Numbered from the stretch's first letter, positions 25,398-35,304 are shown. The stretch is DNA of 64,000 bases from CAYZAW01 sp964476505 (GCA_964476505.1 CAYZAW010000002.1:24430-88429), one strand, 5' to 3'. Translations and numbers: made by a program. The notes: generated from the letters alone by a model not told the origin.

Positions 25398-26318
25398 ATG
25401 CCAAGTACGATCAGCAATGTTTTACAGGCGGCCATACGCGGCTTCCGGCCGGTACTCAACAACCTGAGCTTGGAAATGGAACGAGCCGGGCAGGATGTGA
25501 TCGCGGCGGGCGAAATGCAGCATCTGCCCGAAAATATGGTGGTTGCGCCAGTCACCATCGGTGCGGTTCCCGCAGAGTGGTTCCATCCCATGGAAGCGCC
25601 TGAGGACGAAGCGGTGATCTATTTTCACGGCGGCGCGTACATGGCGGGAAGCCTGATCTCCAACCGCCCGCTGGCGGTGGACTTTGCCCGGGCAACGCAA
25701 CGCAACGTGCTTTCCTTTGAATACCGCTTGGCACCGGAGCATCCCTACCCCGCCGGGCTGGATGACGCCATGGAGGTATACCGCTACGCGCTTGGTATCG
25801 GCCTTGAGCCGAGCCGCATAGCCTTCGTGGGGGATTCCGCAGGCGGCGGGCTGGAATTGGCCTGCACGCTTCGCTCCAAAAGCGAGGGCTTGCCTATGCC
25901 TGCGTGCATCGTGGCGCTCTCCCCTTGGACGGATTTAACGCTGCGCGGAGAAAGCCACACTAATAAGGCCAGCGTTGACCCGTTGTTAGAAAGAAACAAG
26001 CTTTTACGGGCGGTGATGTACTATGCCTACGGCAAGGATCTTACCGACCCGCTAATCTCCCCCCTGTACGGAAGCTTTCAGGGCTTCCCCCCAACGCTTA
26101 TCCATGTGGGCACGCATGAACTGCTTTTGTCGGACTCGCAGAATATCGCCAAGGCCATGCAACAGCAGGGCGTTGACGTGCTGTTGGAGGAGTGGGAAAA
26201 TATGTGGCATGTTTGGCATGTGTTTGACGTGCCGGAAAGCCGCAAGGCCATGGAGCATATTTCGGACTATATCCTGACACATATCAATGCGGATGACACG
26301 GAGGAATTGTCTTGCTGA
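25398..26318 (+). CDS. alpha/beta hydrolase (hormone-sensitive lipase family)
   Basis: This 306-residue esterase has the family oxyanion motif HGGAY in VIYFHGGAYMAGS, the nucleophile elbow GDSAGGG, and C-terminal acid and His positions in GTHELLLSDSQNIA and NMWHVWHVF. Such enzymes cleave short to medium acyl esters. It has no signal peptide, so it is cytoplasmic. It overlaps the next gene, a CoA-dependent acyltransferase-like protein, by 7 bp, and a DUF6320 protein follows. The three together suggest lipid or ester modification. AGGAG sits ahead of the ATG. Confidence 0.88.
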   Translation: MPSTISNVLQAAIRGFRPVLNNLSLEMERAGQDVIAAGEMQHLPENMVVAPVTIGAVPAEWFHPMEAPEDEAVIYFHGGAYMAGSLISNRPLAVDFARATQRNVLSFEYRLAPEHPYPAGLDDAMEVYRYALGIGLEPSRIAFVGDSAGGGLELACTLRSKSEGLPMPACIVALSPWTDLTLRGESHTNKASVDPLLERNKLLRAVMYYAYGKDLTDPLISPLYGSFQGFPPTLIHVGTHELLLSDSQNIAKAMQQQGVDVLLEEWENMWHVWHVFDVPESRKAMEHISDYILTHINADDTEELSC

Positions 26319-27574
26319 GGCGCGAATGGTATCCGCTGGACAATGCGGCCAATATTTACCCGGTGATTCGCAACAGAAACTGGACGCCCATGTTCCGCTA
26401 TACGGCGGTCATGACCGACCCTGTGGACGCAGACGCGCTTTCCCGCGCGCTTACAAAAACCGTGCCGCGTTTCCCCGGCTTTTGCGTACGGCTCAAGCGT
26501 GGCGTGTTCTGGTATTACTTAGAGCAAAAGTTCAAGCCCGTGCCCTTAGAGGAAGACTTGCAAAGCCCCTGCCCGCCGCACATGCCGCATGAGCATGCGT
26601 TCCGGGTAAAGTACTATCAAAACCGCATTTCCTGCGAGTTTCAGCATATCATCTGCGACGGCTCCGGCGGGCAGACGTTTTTTAAAACGCTGCTGGCCAA
26701 TTACATTACGGAGCTTGGCACTCCCGTGCCCGCCACCCATGGCGTGCTGGATGTAAACGAGAAAAGCCGCCCGGAGGAATGGGAGGACGGCTTTGCCCGG
26801 TTTTCGCGCATGGGCGTGCGGCCAACACGAAGCGAGCCTGCGGCGTATCATCCCAAGGGAACGCCGCTGCATCCCGCCATGCGCTGCGTGATAACGGGTA
26901 CGCTTTCTGTTAAAGCAACGCTGGAAAAGGCTCGTTCCTATTCCGTCAGCATCACGGAATATCTTTGCGCGGTGCTGATGTATGTGCTGTATTTGCAGCA
27001 GGAGGCGGAGGCCGGCAAGAAGAAGCGCAAGCCTGTGAAAATATCCGTGCCGGTCAATTTAAGAAAGTATTATCCCACCCAAACGCTCCGCAATTTTTCC
27101 CAATATTTAAATCCGGGCATCGACCCCAATTTGGGGGAGTTTTCCTTTGAGGAAACGCTGGAGCAGGTGCACCATTACTTCCATTACATGTTTACGGAAA
27201 AGAACCTCAACGCCAGAATCAGCAAAAACGTGGGAGACGAGCGAAACGTTGCGCTTCGCGTGGTACCGCTGTTCATCAAAAAAGCGGTGCTGCTGCTGGT
27301 GTATTATTTAACGGGAGAAAAGGTGTTTAGCTCCGTGATCTCCAACGTGGGCGTGGTGGATATGCCCGAGGAAGCGCGTCCCTTTATCCAACGCGTGGAT
27401 ATCCTGTTAGCCACCGCCAACAAAAACACCTTGGAATGCGCCGTCGCCAGCTATGGGGATACGCTTTCCATCACTTTCACCCGCTCCGTGGCAGAGCCCC
27501 ACGCGGAACGGATGTTTTTCCGCATGCTGGTACAGCAGGGGCTGCATGTGTTGGTAGAATCCAACCAAGGGTAG
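26312..27574 (+). CDS. CoA-dependent acyltransferase-fold protein (HxxxDG)
   Basis: This 420-residue protein contains the catalytic HxxxDG motif (QHIICDGSGGQTF) of the condensation/wax-ester-synthase/alcohol-acetyltransferase superfamily, and the later structural segment KISVPVNLRKYYPTQTLRNF. It probably transfers an acyl group from CoA to an alcohol or sugar-lipid. The acceptor is unknown. It starts with TTG at 26312, with GGAGG seven bases upstream, and overlaps the esterase stop, so coupled translation is likely. I see no membrane helix apart from a hydrophobic stretch near 330. Confidence 0.8.
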   Translation: MLRREWYPLDNAANIYPVIRNRNWTPMFRYTAVMTDPVDADALSRALTKTVPRFPGFCVRLKRGVFWYYLEQKFKPVPLEEDLQSPCPPHMPHEHAFRVKYYQNRISCEFQHIICDGSGGQTFFKTLLANYITELGTPVPATHGVLDVNEKSRPEEWEDGFARFSRMGVRPTRSEPAAYHPKGTPLHPAMRCVITGTLSVKATLEKARSYSVSITEYLCAVLMYVLYLQQEAEAGKKKRKPVKISVPVNLRKYYPTQTLRNFSQYLNPGIDPNLGEFSFEETLEQVHHYFHYMFTEKNLNARISKNVGDERNVALRVVPLFIKKAVLLLVYYLTGEKVFSSVISNVGVVDMPEEARPFIQRVDILLATANKNTLECAVASYGDTLSITFTRSVAEPHAERMFFRMLVQQGLHVLVESNQG

Positions 27575-27589
27575 CAGAAAGGAACGGCT

Positions 27590-28297
27590 ATGTCCTATTG
27601 TGTGAATTGCGGCGTGGAATTGGAGGCATCCGAACGGCATTGCCCGCTGTGCGGCGTGGAGGTGATCAACCCCAAGGAGCCGGTAGACCCCTCACGCCCC
27701 CGGCCTTACAGCAACAAGGTGGCTATGATACAGGGCAGAGTGGAACGGCGGTATACGGCGTTCATCATAACGGTGTTGATGGCGCTTGCGGCCTGCGTGT
27801 GCGTGATGGCAGACTTGGTGTATCAGGGCACGCTTTCATGGTCGGCCATCGTTTTGGTGAGCCTAACGTTTCTCTGGGTGCTGGCGGTCATGCCCTTTGC
27901 GTTTCCCATGCTGCACCCGGTGCTGTTGGTATCCATGGACGTTTGCGCGCTGCTTTTGCTGCTGTATGTTGTGAACCAAATGGATCACAAGGCGGACTGG
28001 TATCAAACGCTGGCGCTGCCGCAGGTCACCATCATGGGGATACTGGGGCTGTTTGCGGCGCTGGCTTGGCGCAGCAAGAGGGTCAAGGGCTGGCAAAAGT
28101 ACGGGGTCGTATCCGTGGCGGTAGGAATATCGCTCATGGCGCTGGAGGTACTGCTGGATCAGTTCAACGACATGGCTATCTCGCTGGATTGGTCGTGGTT
28201 CGTGGTGATCCCCACATTTGCACTGGCGGTGGTGCTGTTTTTGCTGGAGCGCAAGCGGGACGTGAAGGAAGCAATATTTAAACGGCTTCGCGTATAA
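27590..28297 (+). CDS. DUF6320 zinc-ribbon membrane protein
   Basis: This 235-residue protein begins with a zinc ribbon, CVNCG...CPLCGVEV (residues 4-26), and then has six predicted membrane helices from about residue 52 to 225, ending in a short basic tail. This layout matches the family I know as DUF6320. No function has been assigned. In Clostridia it commonly accompanies an esterase and an acyltransferase, as here, which suggests a shared membrane-lipid role. It follows the acyltransferase by 15 bp, with AAGGAACG before the ATG. Confidence 0.75.
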   Translation: MSYCVNCGVELEASERHCPLCGVEVINPKEPVDPSRPRPYSNKVAMIQGRVERRYTAFIITVLMALAACVCVMADLVYQGTLSWSAIVLVSLTFLWVLAVMPFAFPMLHPVLLVSMDVCALLLLLYVVNQMDHKADWYQTLALPQVTIMGILGLFAALAWRSKRVKGWQKYGVVSVAVGISLMALEVLLDQFNDMAISLDWSWFVVIPTFALAVVLFLLERKRDVKEAIFKRLRV

Positions 28298-28411
28298 TAC
28301 GCATTGAAATATGCCACTGGCAAAGGGAATGTGAAATTGTCGAAACATATCGGCACAATCCCTTCTCACATCCGGTTTTCGTGCTAGAATAAACTGTCCA
28401 AAAGGTTTTGT

Positions 28412-30417
28412 ATGATGATATTGGAAGAACTGTTAAAAAACGGCGCGGCGCTTTACCATCACTCCCGGCTTCGCGCCTTTCGTACCCCGCAGGGAGCGGT
28501 TACATGGGCGGATCGCCTGAAGCTGACGCTGGCAGCGTCCAGCCAATACACCTTTGCGGTGCTGGTGGTCACCTCCCCTACGGGCGAGGCCGTTTCGCAC
28601 ACCATGCTCAGGGAGGAGCAGCCGGAAGGCAGCCTGTATTGGGCGGAGATCGGCTTTCCGGAGGGAGCCGCGGGGCTTTGGTGGTACTATTTTGAACTGA
28701 CGGACGACGCGGGCAACACCGTGTATTACGGCGGATACAGCGGCGAGGGTGCGCCAAGCGCGGCGCTGCCCCAAGCCTACCAGATCACCGTATACGACCC
28801 CGCCTTTACCACCCCGCAATGGTTCCGGGAAGGCATTATGTACCAGATATTCCCGGATCGCTTTTGTAAAGGCCGGGAGCATCCGGAAGCGATTTCGTAC
28901 CATACCCGCAAGGGGCGTACGCTCCGGGTACATCAGGATTGGTACGAGCCTGTATATTACGAGGGAGATACCAAGGAGACTCCCTACGACCCCAATGATT
29001 TTTTCGGCGGGGATCTGTGGGGCGTGATACAAAAGCTCCCGTACCTAAAGGAGCTGGGCGTTACCTGCATATACCTGAACCCGGTGTTCGAGTCCCCCTC
29101 CAACCACCGCTACAATACGGCGGACTACCGCAATGTTGACCCCATATTGGGCGGCAACGAGGCGCTTTTTGCTCTTTCCGAGGCGGCGTATCAGGCGGGC
29201 GTGCAGTTGATGCTTGACGGCGTGTTTTCCCATACGGGAGACGACAGCCGGTACTTCAATAAATACGGCAGGTATNNNNNNNNNNGCCGGGCGCGTATCA
29301 ATCCAAGGAGTCTCCGTATTACAGCTGGTACCGCTTTGTACAGTACCCTGACCGGTACGCCAGCTGGTGGGGCTTCCCCACCCTCCCCGAGGTCAACGAG
29401 GATGACCCGTCCTACCGGGCGTTCATGTTTGGCGCAGAGGATTCTCTTTTGTCGTTCTGGGCAAAGGAGGCCACGGCAAACTGGCGGCTGGATGTGGCGG
29501 ATGAACTGCCGGACGGGTTCATTGCGGATTTTCGCAAGGCACAAAAATCCATCGACCCGGACAGCGTATTGTTAGGCGAGGTGTGGGAGGACGCATCCAC
29601 CAAGGAAACCTACGGGGAAAAGCGACGCTATGTGTTTGGCGCAGAGCTGGACAGCGTAATGAACTACCCCTTCCGCGATGCGGTTTTGCATTACCTCACA
29701 GGCGAGCATACCGCCTTTACCTTGCACGACAGGCTGGAAACGCTTCGGGAGCATTACCCCAAGCCCTTCTGGTATGCGGCAATGAACCTCTTATCCACGC
29801 ACGACAGCGTACGCGCCATCAGCATTTTAGCGGGCGCGCCGGAGCGGGAGGCTCTTTCCCGGCAGGAGCAGGCAGCGTATACGCTAAGCGACGAGGCCGT
29901 GAACCTCGGAAAACGCCGGCTTGTGCTGGCAACGGCACTGCAAATGGCGCTGCCGGGCGTTCCCTCCGTGTATTACGGAGATGAAGCAGGCGTTACCGGC
30001 ATGGCAGACCCGTTTAACCGCGCCACCTACCCTTGGGGCCGGGAGGACGGCTGTCTTTTGGAACAGATCAAGGCGTTAACGGCTGTTCGAAGCCGCAGCC
30101 AAGCGCTCAAAAGCGGCTTTTGCCGTATGGCGGCGCTAAACAGCGAGGTGTTTGCAGCACTTCGCTTTACCACGGATACGGATGCCTTCGGCAAAGCCTG
30201 CAAGCCGGAAGCGGTGCTGCTTTTTACAAACAGCAGCGATCTGCCGCAGGCGGTGGAGCTACAACCGGAGGATTTGCAGCAGGGCGCAGAAGGCGCGGCG
30301 CTGCCGTCCTTATCCGGAGCATGGAAAGACCTGTTGAACGGGACGGAGGTATCGATGCAAAACTGCATTCGGCTAACGGTACCGCCGATGAGCCCGCTGT
30401 TATTGAAGAAACTTTAG
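28412..30417 (+). CDS. GH13 alpha-glucan hydrolase (neopullulanase/cyclomaltodextrinase type), split by assembly gap
   Basis: This is one gene interrupted by ten N at 29276-29285. The 5' part is in one frame up to YFNKYGRY. The 3' part resumes in another frame with PGAYQSKESPYYSWYRF, exactly where neopullulanases continue. Features: an N-terminal domain (1-130), IMYQIFPDRFC, the catalytic nucleophile in RLDVADELP, the acid in LLGEVWEDA, and LLSTHDSVR near the third catalytic Asp. Length is about 665 residues with no signal peptide, so it should degrade maltodextrin or cyclodextrin inside the cell. The frame change is an artefact of gap padding: a gap of 8 or 11 bases would restore it. Confidence 0.88.
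29276..29285. other. assembly gap (10 N)
   Basis: Ten unknown bases inside the GH13 gene. The coding sequence on both sides is continuous in alignment terms, so only a few residues are missing and the true length is not ten. Confidence 0.98.
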
Positions 30418-30434
30418 GCCAAAGGAGTGTCGGT

Positions 30435-30869
30435 ATGTTCCAAGGGCGTTACGGAAACGATCATCTGAACCGGGCGTTGGCGTTTTTCGCCATCGGGGTT
30501 TCAGCCATCACGCTGTTTTTACCCTACGACAGTTGGGTAAGGCGCATCATACTGGGAATCTCCACCGTATGCATCGTTGTGATACTGGTACGCATGTTTT
30601 CCCGTGATTTTACGGCGCGGCAGAAGGAAAACGCCAAATGGCTGGAATTCTGGGGCAGGTGCAAGAATTGGTTTGCCGGCGTTAAAAACGGCGGCACCTA
30701 CCGCGCAAAAAACGCGGGAACGAAAAAGAACCCCACCTTTGAGGACTACCGCAAGTATAAATACCTGGTGTGCCCCCAATGCGCCCAGCGCCTGCGGGTG
30801 CCAAGAGGAAAAGGGAAGCTGCGCGTCACCTGCACACGCTGCGGAAACAAATTTGAGGTTAAATCCTAA
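30435..30869 (+). CDS. small membrane protein with C-terminal zinc ribbon
   Basis: This 144-residue protein has two membrane helices (about 13-29 and 35-52), a basic cytoplasmic stretch, and a C-terminal zinc ribbon, CPQC...CTRCGNKF (about 115-138), of the type seen in MJ0042-like or ribosomal zinc ribbons. No function is known. It starts at the ATG at 30435 with AAAGGAG ahead, 17 bp after the GH13 stop, and is probably in the same transcript. A much longer in-frame reading overlaps the GH13 gene and is not credible. Confidence 0.75.
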   Translation: MFQGRYGNDHLNRALAFFAIGVSAITLFLPYDSWVRRIILGISTVCIVVILVRMFSRDFTARQKENAKWLEFWGRCKNWFAGVKNGGTYRAKNAGTKKNPTFEDYRKYKYLVCPQCAQRLRVPRGKGKLRVTCTRCGNKFEVKS

Positions 30870-30956
30870 GACGGAAAAAGGGTTTGAAGGAACCCTTGCC
30901 GGGTAGTATAATAAGCGGGGCACAAGCCGCCGCATCATAATAGGAGGAACACAAAC

Positions 30957-31157
30957 ATGGAAGTCAATAAAGATATGACCATTGCTGATATCATTGGCAT
31001 GGACGAGGGAATCGCCAATATTTTAATGGCATCCGGCATGCATTGTCTGGGCTGCGTTATGGCGCACGGAGAAGACCTTGGGCAGGCCTGCGCCGTACAC
31101 GGCATCGACGCGGACGAGCTGGTTAACCGCATCAACGAATACTTAGCAGCAAAATAA
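30957..31157 (+). CDS. DUF1858 domain protein
   Basis: This 66-residue protein is a single DUF1858 domain: TIADIIGMDEGIANILMASG, then the conserved MHCLGC with two Cys, then a C-terminal helix. Such domains occur alone or fused to hybrid-cluster and ScdA-type proteins and are thought to be involved in metal or redox handling, with no proven role. AGGAGG stands ten bases before the ATG. It is followed by a hairpin terminator at 31200-31238. Confidence 0.88.
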   Translation: MEVNKDMTIADIIGMDEGIANILMASGMHCLGCVMAHGEDLGQACAVHGIDADELVNRINEYLAAK

Positions 31158-31199
31158 TCGCCCGGGGCGTTTTTGCCTCCGGCGGGTCAAACCAAAACA

Positions 31200-31238
31200 A
31201 AAGTTACAGGAACGATGAAACGCCATCCTGTAACTTTT
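31200..31238 (+). terminator. GTTACAGGA-type hairpin terminator
   Basis: AAAGTTACAGGA pairs with TCCTGTAACTTTT around a loop that includes CGATGAAACG, followed by ATTTTA. The same stem recurs at 18711-18750 and 61942-61979. Upstream, a GCCTCCGGCGG box (31175-31185) and a small CGCC/GGCG stem with a T5 run (31159-31174) strengthen it as the end of the DUF1858 transcript. Confidence 0.7.
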
Positions 31239-31619
31239 ATTTTACGTTTTTGGGTTACGGTGGCTGTCACAGATAACCACACTCTGTGTGACCGTTATTG
31301 GGCAAGAAGAAGTATGCTGTAATTATAGCACGTTTATTCTATTTCGATTGATACTTGTTGCGCCTATCACAACCAATCCGAATATCTTCAATGTAGGACG
31401 GTACTTTGGGTTGGTTGGTTGTAATTGCTTATCGTTCTTCGTTATTCCCTTTGTTTAATACTTAATGCTGTTATCATATGTCGGTTCTGTATCATGAATG
31501 CAGACATAGAAGTGTCGGTCTTTGCCATTACCACGTCGGTATCCTCCTTGGTACAAAACAGAATATTGGGCGCAGAGGCATCGTTAAAGCAAGATGCTTT
31601 TTAATAAACCATGGAAGGT
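31239..31619. other. AT-rich intergenic region
   Basis: This 380-bp stretch carries no credible gene. It contains an inverted repeat, GTCACA...TGTGTGAC (about 31268-31294), and a weak plus-strand hairpin, GCATC/GATGC, followed by TTTTT (31578-31602), just before the convergent LuxR gene end. Composition is more AT-rich than the neighbouring genes. Confidence 0.4.
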
Positions 31620-32987
31620 TTAACCGTTGCGTTTAAATTTTGATACAAGCTGCGTCCTGTTCGCGCAGGCGGTTTTTCTAAGGATGTTCTTTACATGGAA
31701 CTTGACAGTGCTTTCCGCAATATAAAGGTCTGCCGCGATCTCGGAATTGGAACGTCCATTGACGATAAGCATGAACACGCCGGCTTCTCTTGCCGATAAC
31801 GCATACTCTTTCTCAAAGCCGCGAAGCCGCGCTTCCGCATTATCTTCCTGCGGGAGCGCGGATGCATATACTTCGTTGTAATATTGAAAGAACACTAATA
31901 TTGTTACTACGAACAACACAGATGAAATAGCAAGCAAGATGGGAAAATGCATGTGCAAGGCAACCCCTAAAAATGCGCTTGCAGCGTCCCCAACTCTTCC
32001 AAGCAACAAGCCAAAGCCAGCCAGAGGCAGAAGGTTGTTTCGTTTCCCGGCTAAATCAGCGAACGTTACCACGCGATATACGGAAAAGAAGCCGAAAAAG
32101 ATGTAACCGGCGATCCATAGAATAGCACCTACAGCAGGTTTACCGCCGAGGCCGAATGTAATGAACGGGAATATCAGAGCAGCAACGCAGCAGATAGCGC
32201 CCAATTTTCTGTTTTTGTCGTTGACCAAACCTGCGGCGATCAAGCCAATGGCGTAAAATGCGCGCATAAATACCGCGTTTACCGCACCGCCAAAGTGATC
32301 GACAGACGGAAAATAGAAGCCCAACCCTTTCACAACGGAAAGAAGCACCACGACCACCGCGGCTAAGGGAAGGATGGATTTCTTAAAATACAACGGCGCT
32401 GCCGTGTCGCAACCATCAGATGTACACATTCTGCATTTGCGGTCGATCCACAGAATTGCGGCGTATATCGCTGCGTACACGATCAGCACATAAGGCGAGC
32501 CAAGAAAACCGCCGTCCAGGGGCAGCGACAGTACCCACGATCCCACGCTGCCAAATGCATAGGCTGCACCAAACACGATTCCTCTTTTTTGCTGCGGCAC
32601 CAGTTGTGTAAGCCGCGTGAGGTAATACGCAAAAACTGCCCCATGCAGGAGGTTCATCAAATACCCGAACACTAATATCCCGTAAACGGTGGAGGATATA
32701 AACGCAAGCACCGTTGCAAGGCCGTCGGCTATAACGATGCCAATAAAAAACGGAGCGGAAAGAGCCCGCTTTTCATTTTTCTTAATAAATAGCGAGAATG
32801 CCAGCATTCCAAGCACTTGAAAAAGATACCCCACGCCTTCGGACAGTACATCAACAGCGGTACTGTTAAAAACCAACGGCAGCTTATACAGCCACCAGGT
32901 GATATAGGTAGAACCGGTCATAAGGAAGCTCATGCCAATCAGCGCACAAACAGTAAATGCGCTCTTTTTTTGTAGAATAACGCTCAC
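31620..32987 (-). CDS. membrane-spanning LuxR-family regulator
   Basis: This roughly 455-residue protein has about 12 membrane helices arranged like a major-facilitator transporter, then a cytoplasmic LuxR/GerE helix-turn-helix at the C terminus (LSAREAGVFMLIVNGRSNSEIAADLYIAESTVKFHVKNIL). Proteins of this build are common in Eggerthella-type gut bacteria, where they are taken to sense small molecules at the membrane and control adjacent genes. It is divergent from the metalloprotease-lipoprotein cluster and probably controls it. The start is uncertain: I prefer the GTG at 32987, because a promoter-like TTACAA-17-TATAAT lies downstream of the first ATG (33062). Confidence 0.82.
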   Translation of the reverse strand: MSVILQKKSAFTVCALIGMSFLMTGSTYITWWLYKLPLVFNSTAVDVLSEGVGYLFQVLGMLAFSLFIKKNEKRALSAPFFIGIVIADGLATVLAFISSTVYGILVFGYLMNLLHGAVFAYYLTRLTQLVPQQKRGIVFGAAYAFGSVGSWVLSLPLDGGFLGSPYVLIVYAAIYAAILWIDRKCRMCTSDGCDTAAPLYFKKSILPLAAVVVVLLSVVKGLGFYFPSVDHFGGAVNAVFMRAFYAIGLIAAGLVNDKNRKLGAICCVAALIFPFITFGLGGKPAVGAILWIAGYIFFGFFSVYRVVTFADLAGKRNNLLPLAGFGLLLGRVGDAASAFLGVALHMHFPILLAISSVLFVVTILVFFQYYNEVYASALPQEDNAEARLRGFEKEYALSAREAGVFMLIVNGRSNSEIAADLYIAESTVKFHVKNILRKTACANRTQLVSKFKRNG

Positions 32988-33075
32988 CTCAATTCCCGCA
33001 TTGATTGGTTTATTATACAACAAACCTCTTTCCTTTGTAATGTGACAAGCCGTTATTTTCATGAAAAATCAGCCA

Positions 33076-33125
33076 CCTATCCCAAAACTATCCCTCCGTT
33101 TTCACCGCCTATCCCAATACTCCCC
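33076..33125 (+). promoter_or_regulatory. direct repeats in the divergent luxR / M4-cluster promoter
   Basis: CCTATCCCAAAACTATCCC (33076-33094) and CCTATCCCAATACTCCCC (33108-33125) start 32 bp apart, about three helix turns, between the divergent genes. They are candidate binding sites for the membrane LuxR regulator. The spacing and repetition are observed. The binding is inferred. Confidence 0.5.
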
Positions 33126-33202
33126 TACTGTAAAAGACAGGTTTTATGTACGCTCTACACAGAGGCTATTTACTTTACATAGGTACAATTGGAGGGGTAA
33201 TC

Positions 33203-33511
33203 ATGAACGATCCTATGGGAACAGTTGTGTTTTCCTGCGACAGGCCAACGGTACTCAATGCCATTTATGATGTGATCGATTCACTGGGGCTTATTACAGA
33301 GCATATCAATAGCGAGCGCGGCGTTCTTCTCCTTCGGACCTCCGACCAAATTGCAATACGAATCATGGTGGATACCGTATTTCCCTCCAAACAAACAAAG
33401 GTCGGTATCGCTGCATTGCAGGAATGCGGTTGTGATTGGGTACATGTCATTTTTGATGAATTAGAATCCATGCTGATCAACGAGCTCCGCATGAAGGAGG
33501 AAGCAAAATGA
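33203..33511 (+). CDS. small cytoplasmic protein of unknown function
   Basis: This 102-residue protein has no signal peptide or membrane helix and alternates strands and helices (TVVFSCDRPTVLNAIYDVID, WVHVIFDELESMLINEL). I do not recognise a family. It starts at the ATG at 33203, with GGAGGGG seven bases upstream, and overlaps the metalloprotease gene start by 4 bp (ATGA), so the two are coupled. As first gene of the lipoprotein cluster it could be a regulator or chaperone, but nothing in the sequence decides. Confidence 0.7.
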   Translation: MNDPMGTVVFSCDRPTVLNAIYDVIDSLGLITEHINSERGVLLLRTSDQIAIRIMVDTVFPSKQTKVGIAALQECGCDWVHVIFDELESMLINELRMKEEAK

Positions 33512-35289
33512 ACCAGAAACGCATGATAGGGCTGGCAGCCGTTCTTCTTTCCGTTTGCATCGTCGCAACTGCCTGTGCTCCCACCGTTTATGAGGCCTAT
33601 GAACTGCAGCCGAACGAATACCTGATGGGCGAAGACGGCTCAAGCGTTGCAACGTATACGCCGGATGGCAGTACGGCGCAGCTTACCAAAGACGATATCC
33701 AAGCCATAAACAATGGCAGCGCCCACATGGTATTTGGGAACAAGGGGTATCTGTCCTTTTTAAACGGCAAGTATTATGAGGGCAAAATTACAAACTATGA
33801 GGACGCTGTAGCGTCTATACAGGGTGTGGCGGAGCTTCTGGGGCTTGGCGCCGGCTGCGAGTTTTTCGCAAAATACGGGGAACGGGATGACGACGGCTAT
33901 ACCTATTATGTATTTCAACAGCGGCAAGGCGATGCAACGGTGCCCTATGCAACGCTTCGAGTAATCGTGAATCCGGAGGGGTATACGGCAGGTCTTTCCT
34001 GCTCCTTTACGCCCAATATGGGCATTGTGGAAATCGAAAACCCCATCTCGGCAGAGCAGGCAGAGCAGATTTTGCAGGCGGAAATGATGGAAAAAGGGCT
34101 GGAGTTTACGTATTACAGCGAATGTACCACCAAGGTTGCGCTCACATATAAAGACATGAACGTTAATTGCTATGCGGTATATACCAATAACCCGGATATG
34201 TCTACCAGCTTTGACATGCCCTATTATGAGCATTTCATCACTTACGGCGGCAAGCGCCTGTACAGCTTGCCGGTAGCCTCCCTCAATACGGACAACATGG
34301 ACCCGTATAAGGCGTACGAGTATTTCGACGGTTTGGAACCCATGACCTATGCCGGAGATGTGCTGCTTTACGACGGCAGTATTCGGCACATCGAGGTGCC
34401 GATAGCATACAACCCCAAGGACGGATTGTACTATCTGGGCGATGTTACGCGCAAGATCATGGTCGCGGATTACTATGCCTTCGAGTATCAGTATGAAACG
34501 CTTGATTTCATTTCCTCGCCGGACGGGAAAACATGGGACAATATGCACCTTATCACCTATGCGAACTATATCACCGCGTATGATTTCTATAACGCCCGGG
34601 GAATCCAATCCATAGACGGCTTTGGCGTACCGGTGTTACTATGCGTGAACTACTGCGATAAAAACCGCATGCCCATTGACAACTGCTGTCACTTTGGCGT
34701 GAACAGCGGCTGGGCCTGCTTTGCCGCCAGCACGGAAGGCTATAACCACAGCGAAGGCTTGGACATCATCGTACATGAATTTACCCACGGCGTTACCCAG
34801 TATTCCATGGGCGGGATCTATTATATGAACGATACCGGCGCGATCAACGAGGCATACAGCGACATCATGGGGAATATCACCGAGATGCTGACCGGTTATA
34901 CCAAGGATCAAAGCTGGCTGATAGGCGAAATGCGAGGCGAACCGTGGCGTTCCATGAGCGCACCCAACGATTACGGCCAGCCGGAATCGAAATCTGACCC
35001 ACTCTTTTTCCCGCCAACGGACGAGCCGGATCACAATACCAACGACAATGGCGGCGTGCACTACAACAGCAGCTTGCTCAACTCCGTGGCATATAAGCTG
35101 TGGAAGGGCGGCATGCCGTTGGAGCAGGAGGCCTCACTGTGGGTCACGAGCATAGAGCTCATCACGCCGTTTTCCAGCTATAACGAGATACATGCAGCGC
35201 TATTGATGAGCGTGGATATCAACGGCTTCGATCAAAGTTATAAAACGCTTATCACAGATGCTTTCAATGATGCGGAACTGTTAGGCTAG
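33508..35289 (+). CDS. M4-family (thermolysin-like) metallopeptidase lipoprotein
   Basis: This 593-residue lipoprotein has a signal peptide with lipobox VATAC (Cys23). A propeptide-like N-terminal region follows (FTP/PepSY-type segments such as YATLRVIVNPEGYTA). The catalytic half has zinc ligands His423 and His427 in HEFTH, Glu448 in GAINEAYSDIMGN, and the substrate-binding His in NDNGGVHYNSSLLN. All key residues of an active M4 peptidase are present. It should be anchored on the outer face of the membrane and mature by removing its propeptide. It is followed by four lipoprotein genes on the same strand, which may be partners or substrates. Confidence 0.92.
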   Translation: MNQKRMIGLAAVLLSVCIVATACAPTVYEAYELQPNEYLMGEDGSSVATYTPDGSTAQLTKDDIQAINNGSAHMVFGNKGYLSFLNGKYYEGKITNYEDAVASIQGVAELLGLGAGCEFFAKYGERDDDGYTYYVFQQRQGDATVPYATLRVIVNPEGYTAGLSCSFTPNMGIVEIENPISAEQAEQILQAEMMEKGLEFTYYSECTTKVALTYKDMNVNCYAVYTNNPDMSTSFDMPYYEHFITYGGKRLYSLPVASLNTDNMDPYKAYEYFDGLEPMTYAGDVLLYDGSIRHIEVPIAYNPKDGLYYLGDVTRKIMVADYYAFEYQYETLDFISSPDGKTWDNMHLITYANYITAYDFYNARGIQSIDGFGVPVLLCVNYCDKNRMPIDNCCHFGVNSGWACFAASTEGYNHSEGLDIIVHEFTHGVTQYSMGGIYYMNDTGAINEAYSDIMGNITEMLTGYTKDQSWLIGEMRGEPWRSMSAPNDYGQPESKSDPLFFPPTDEPDHNTNDNGGVHYNSSLLNSVAYKLWKGGMPLEQEASLWVTSIELITPFSSYNEIHAALLMSVDINGFDQSYKTLITDAFNDAELLG

Positions 35290-35304
35290 GGGGGAGGTAT
35301 GAAT

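Noticed and set aside
29286..29575. second reading frame after the gap as a separate gene or pseudogene
   Set aside because: The protein after the gap continues the same GH13 domain, so it is one gene with a padded gap.
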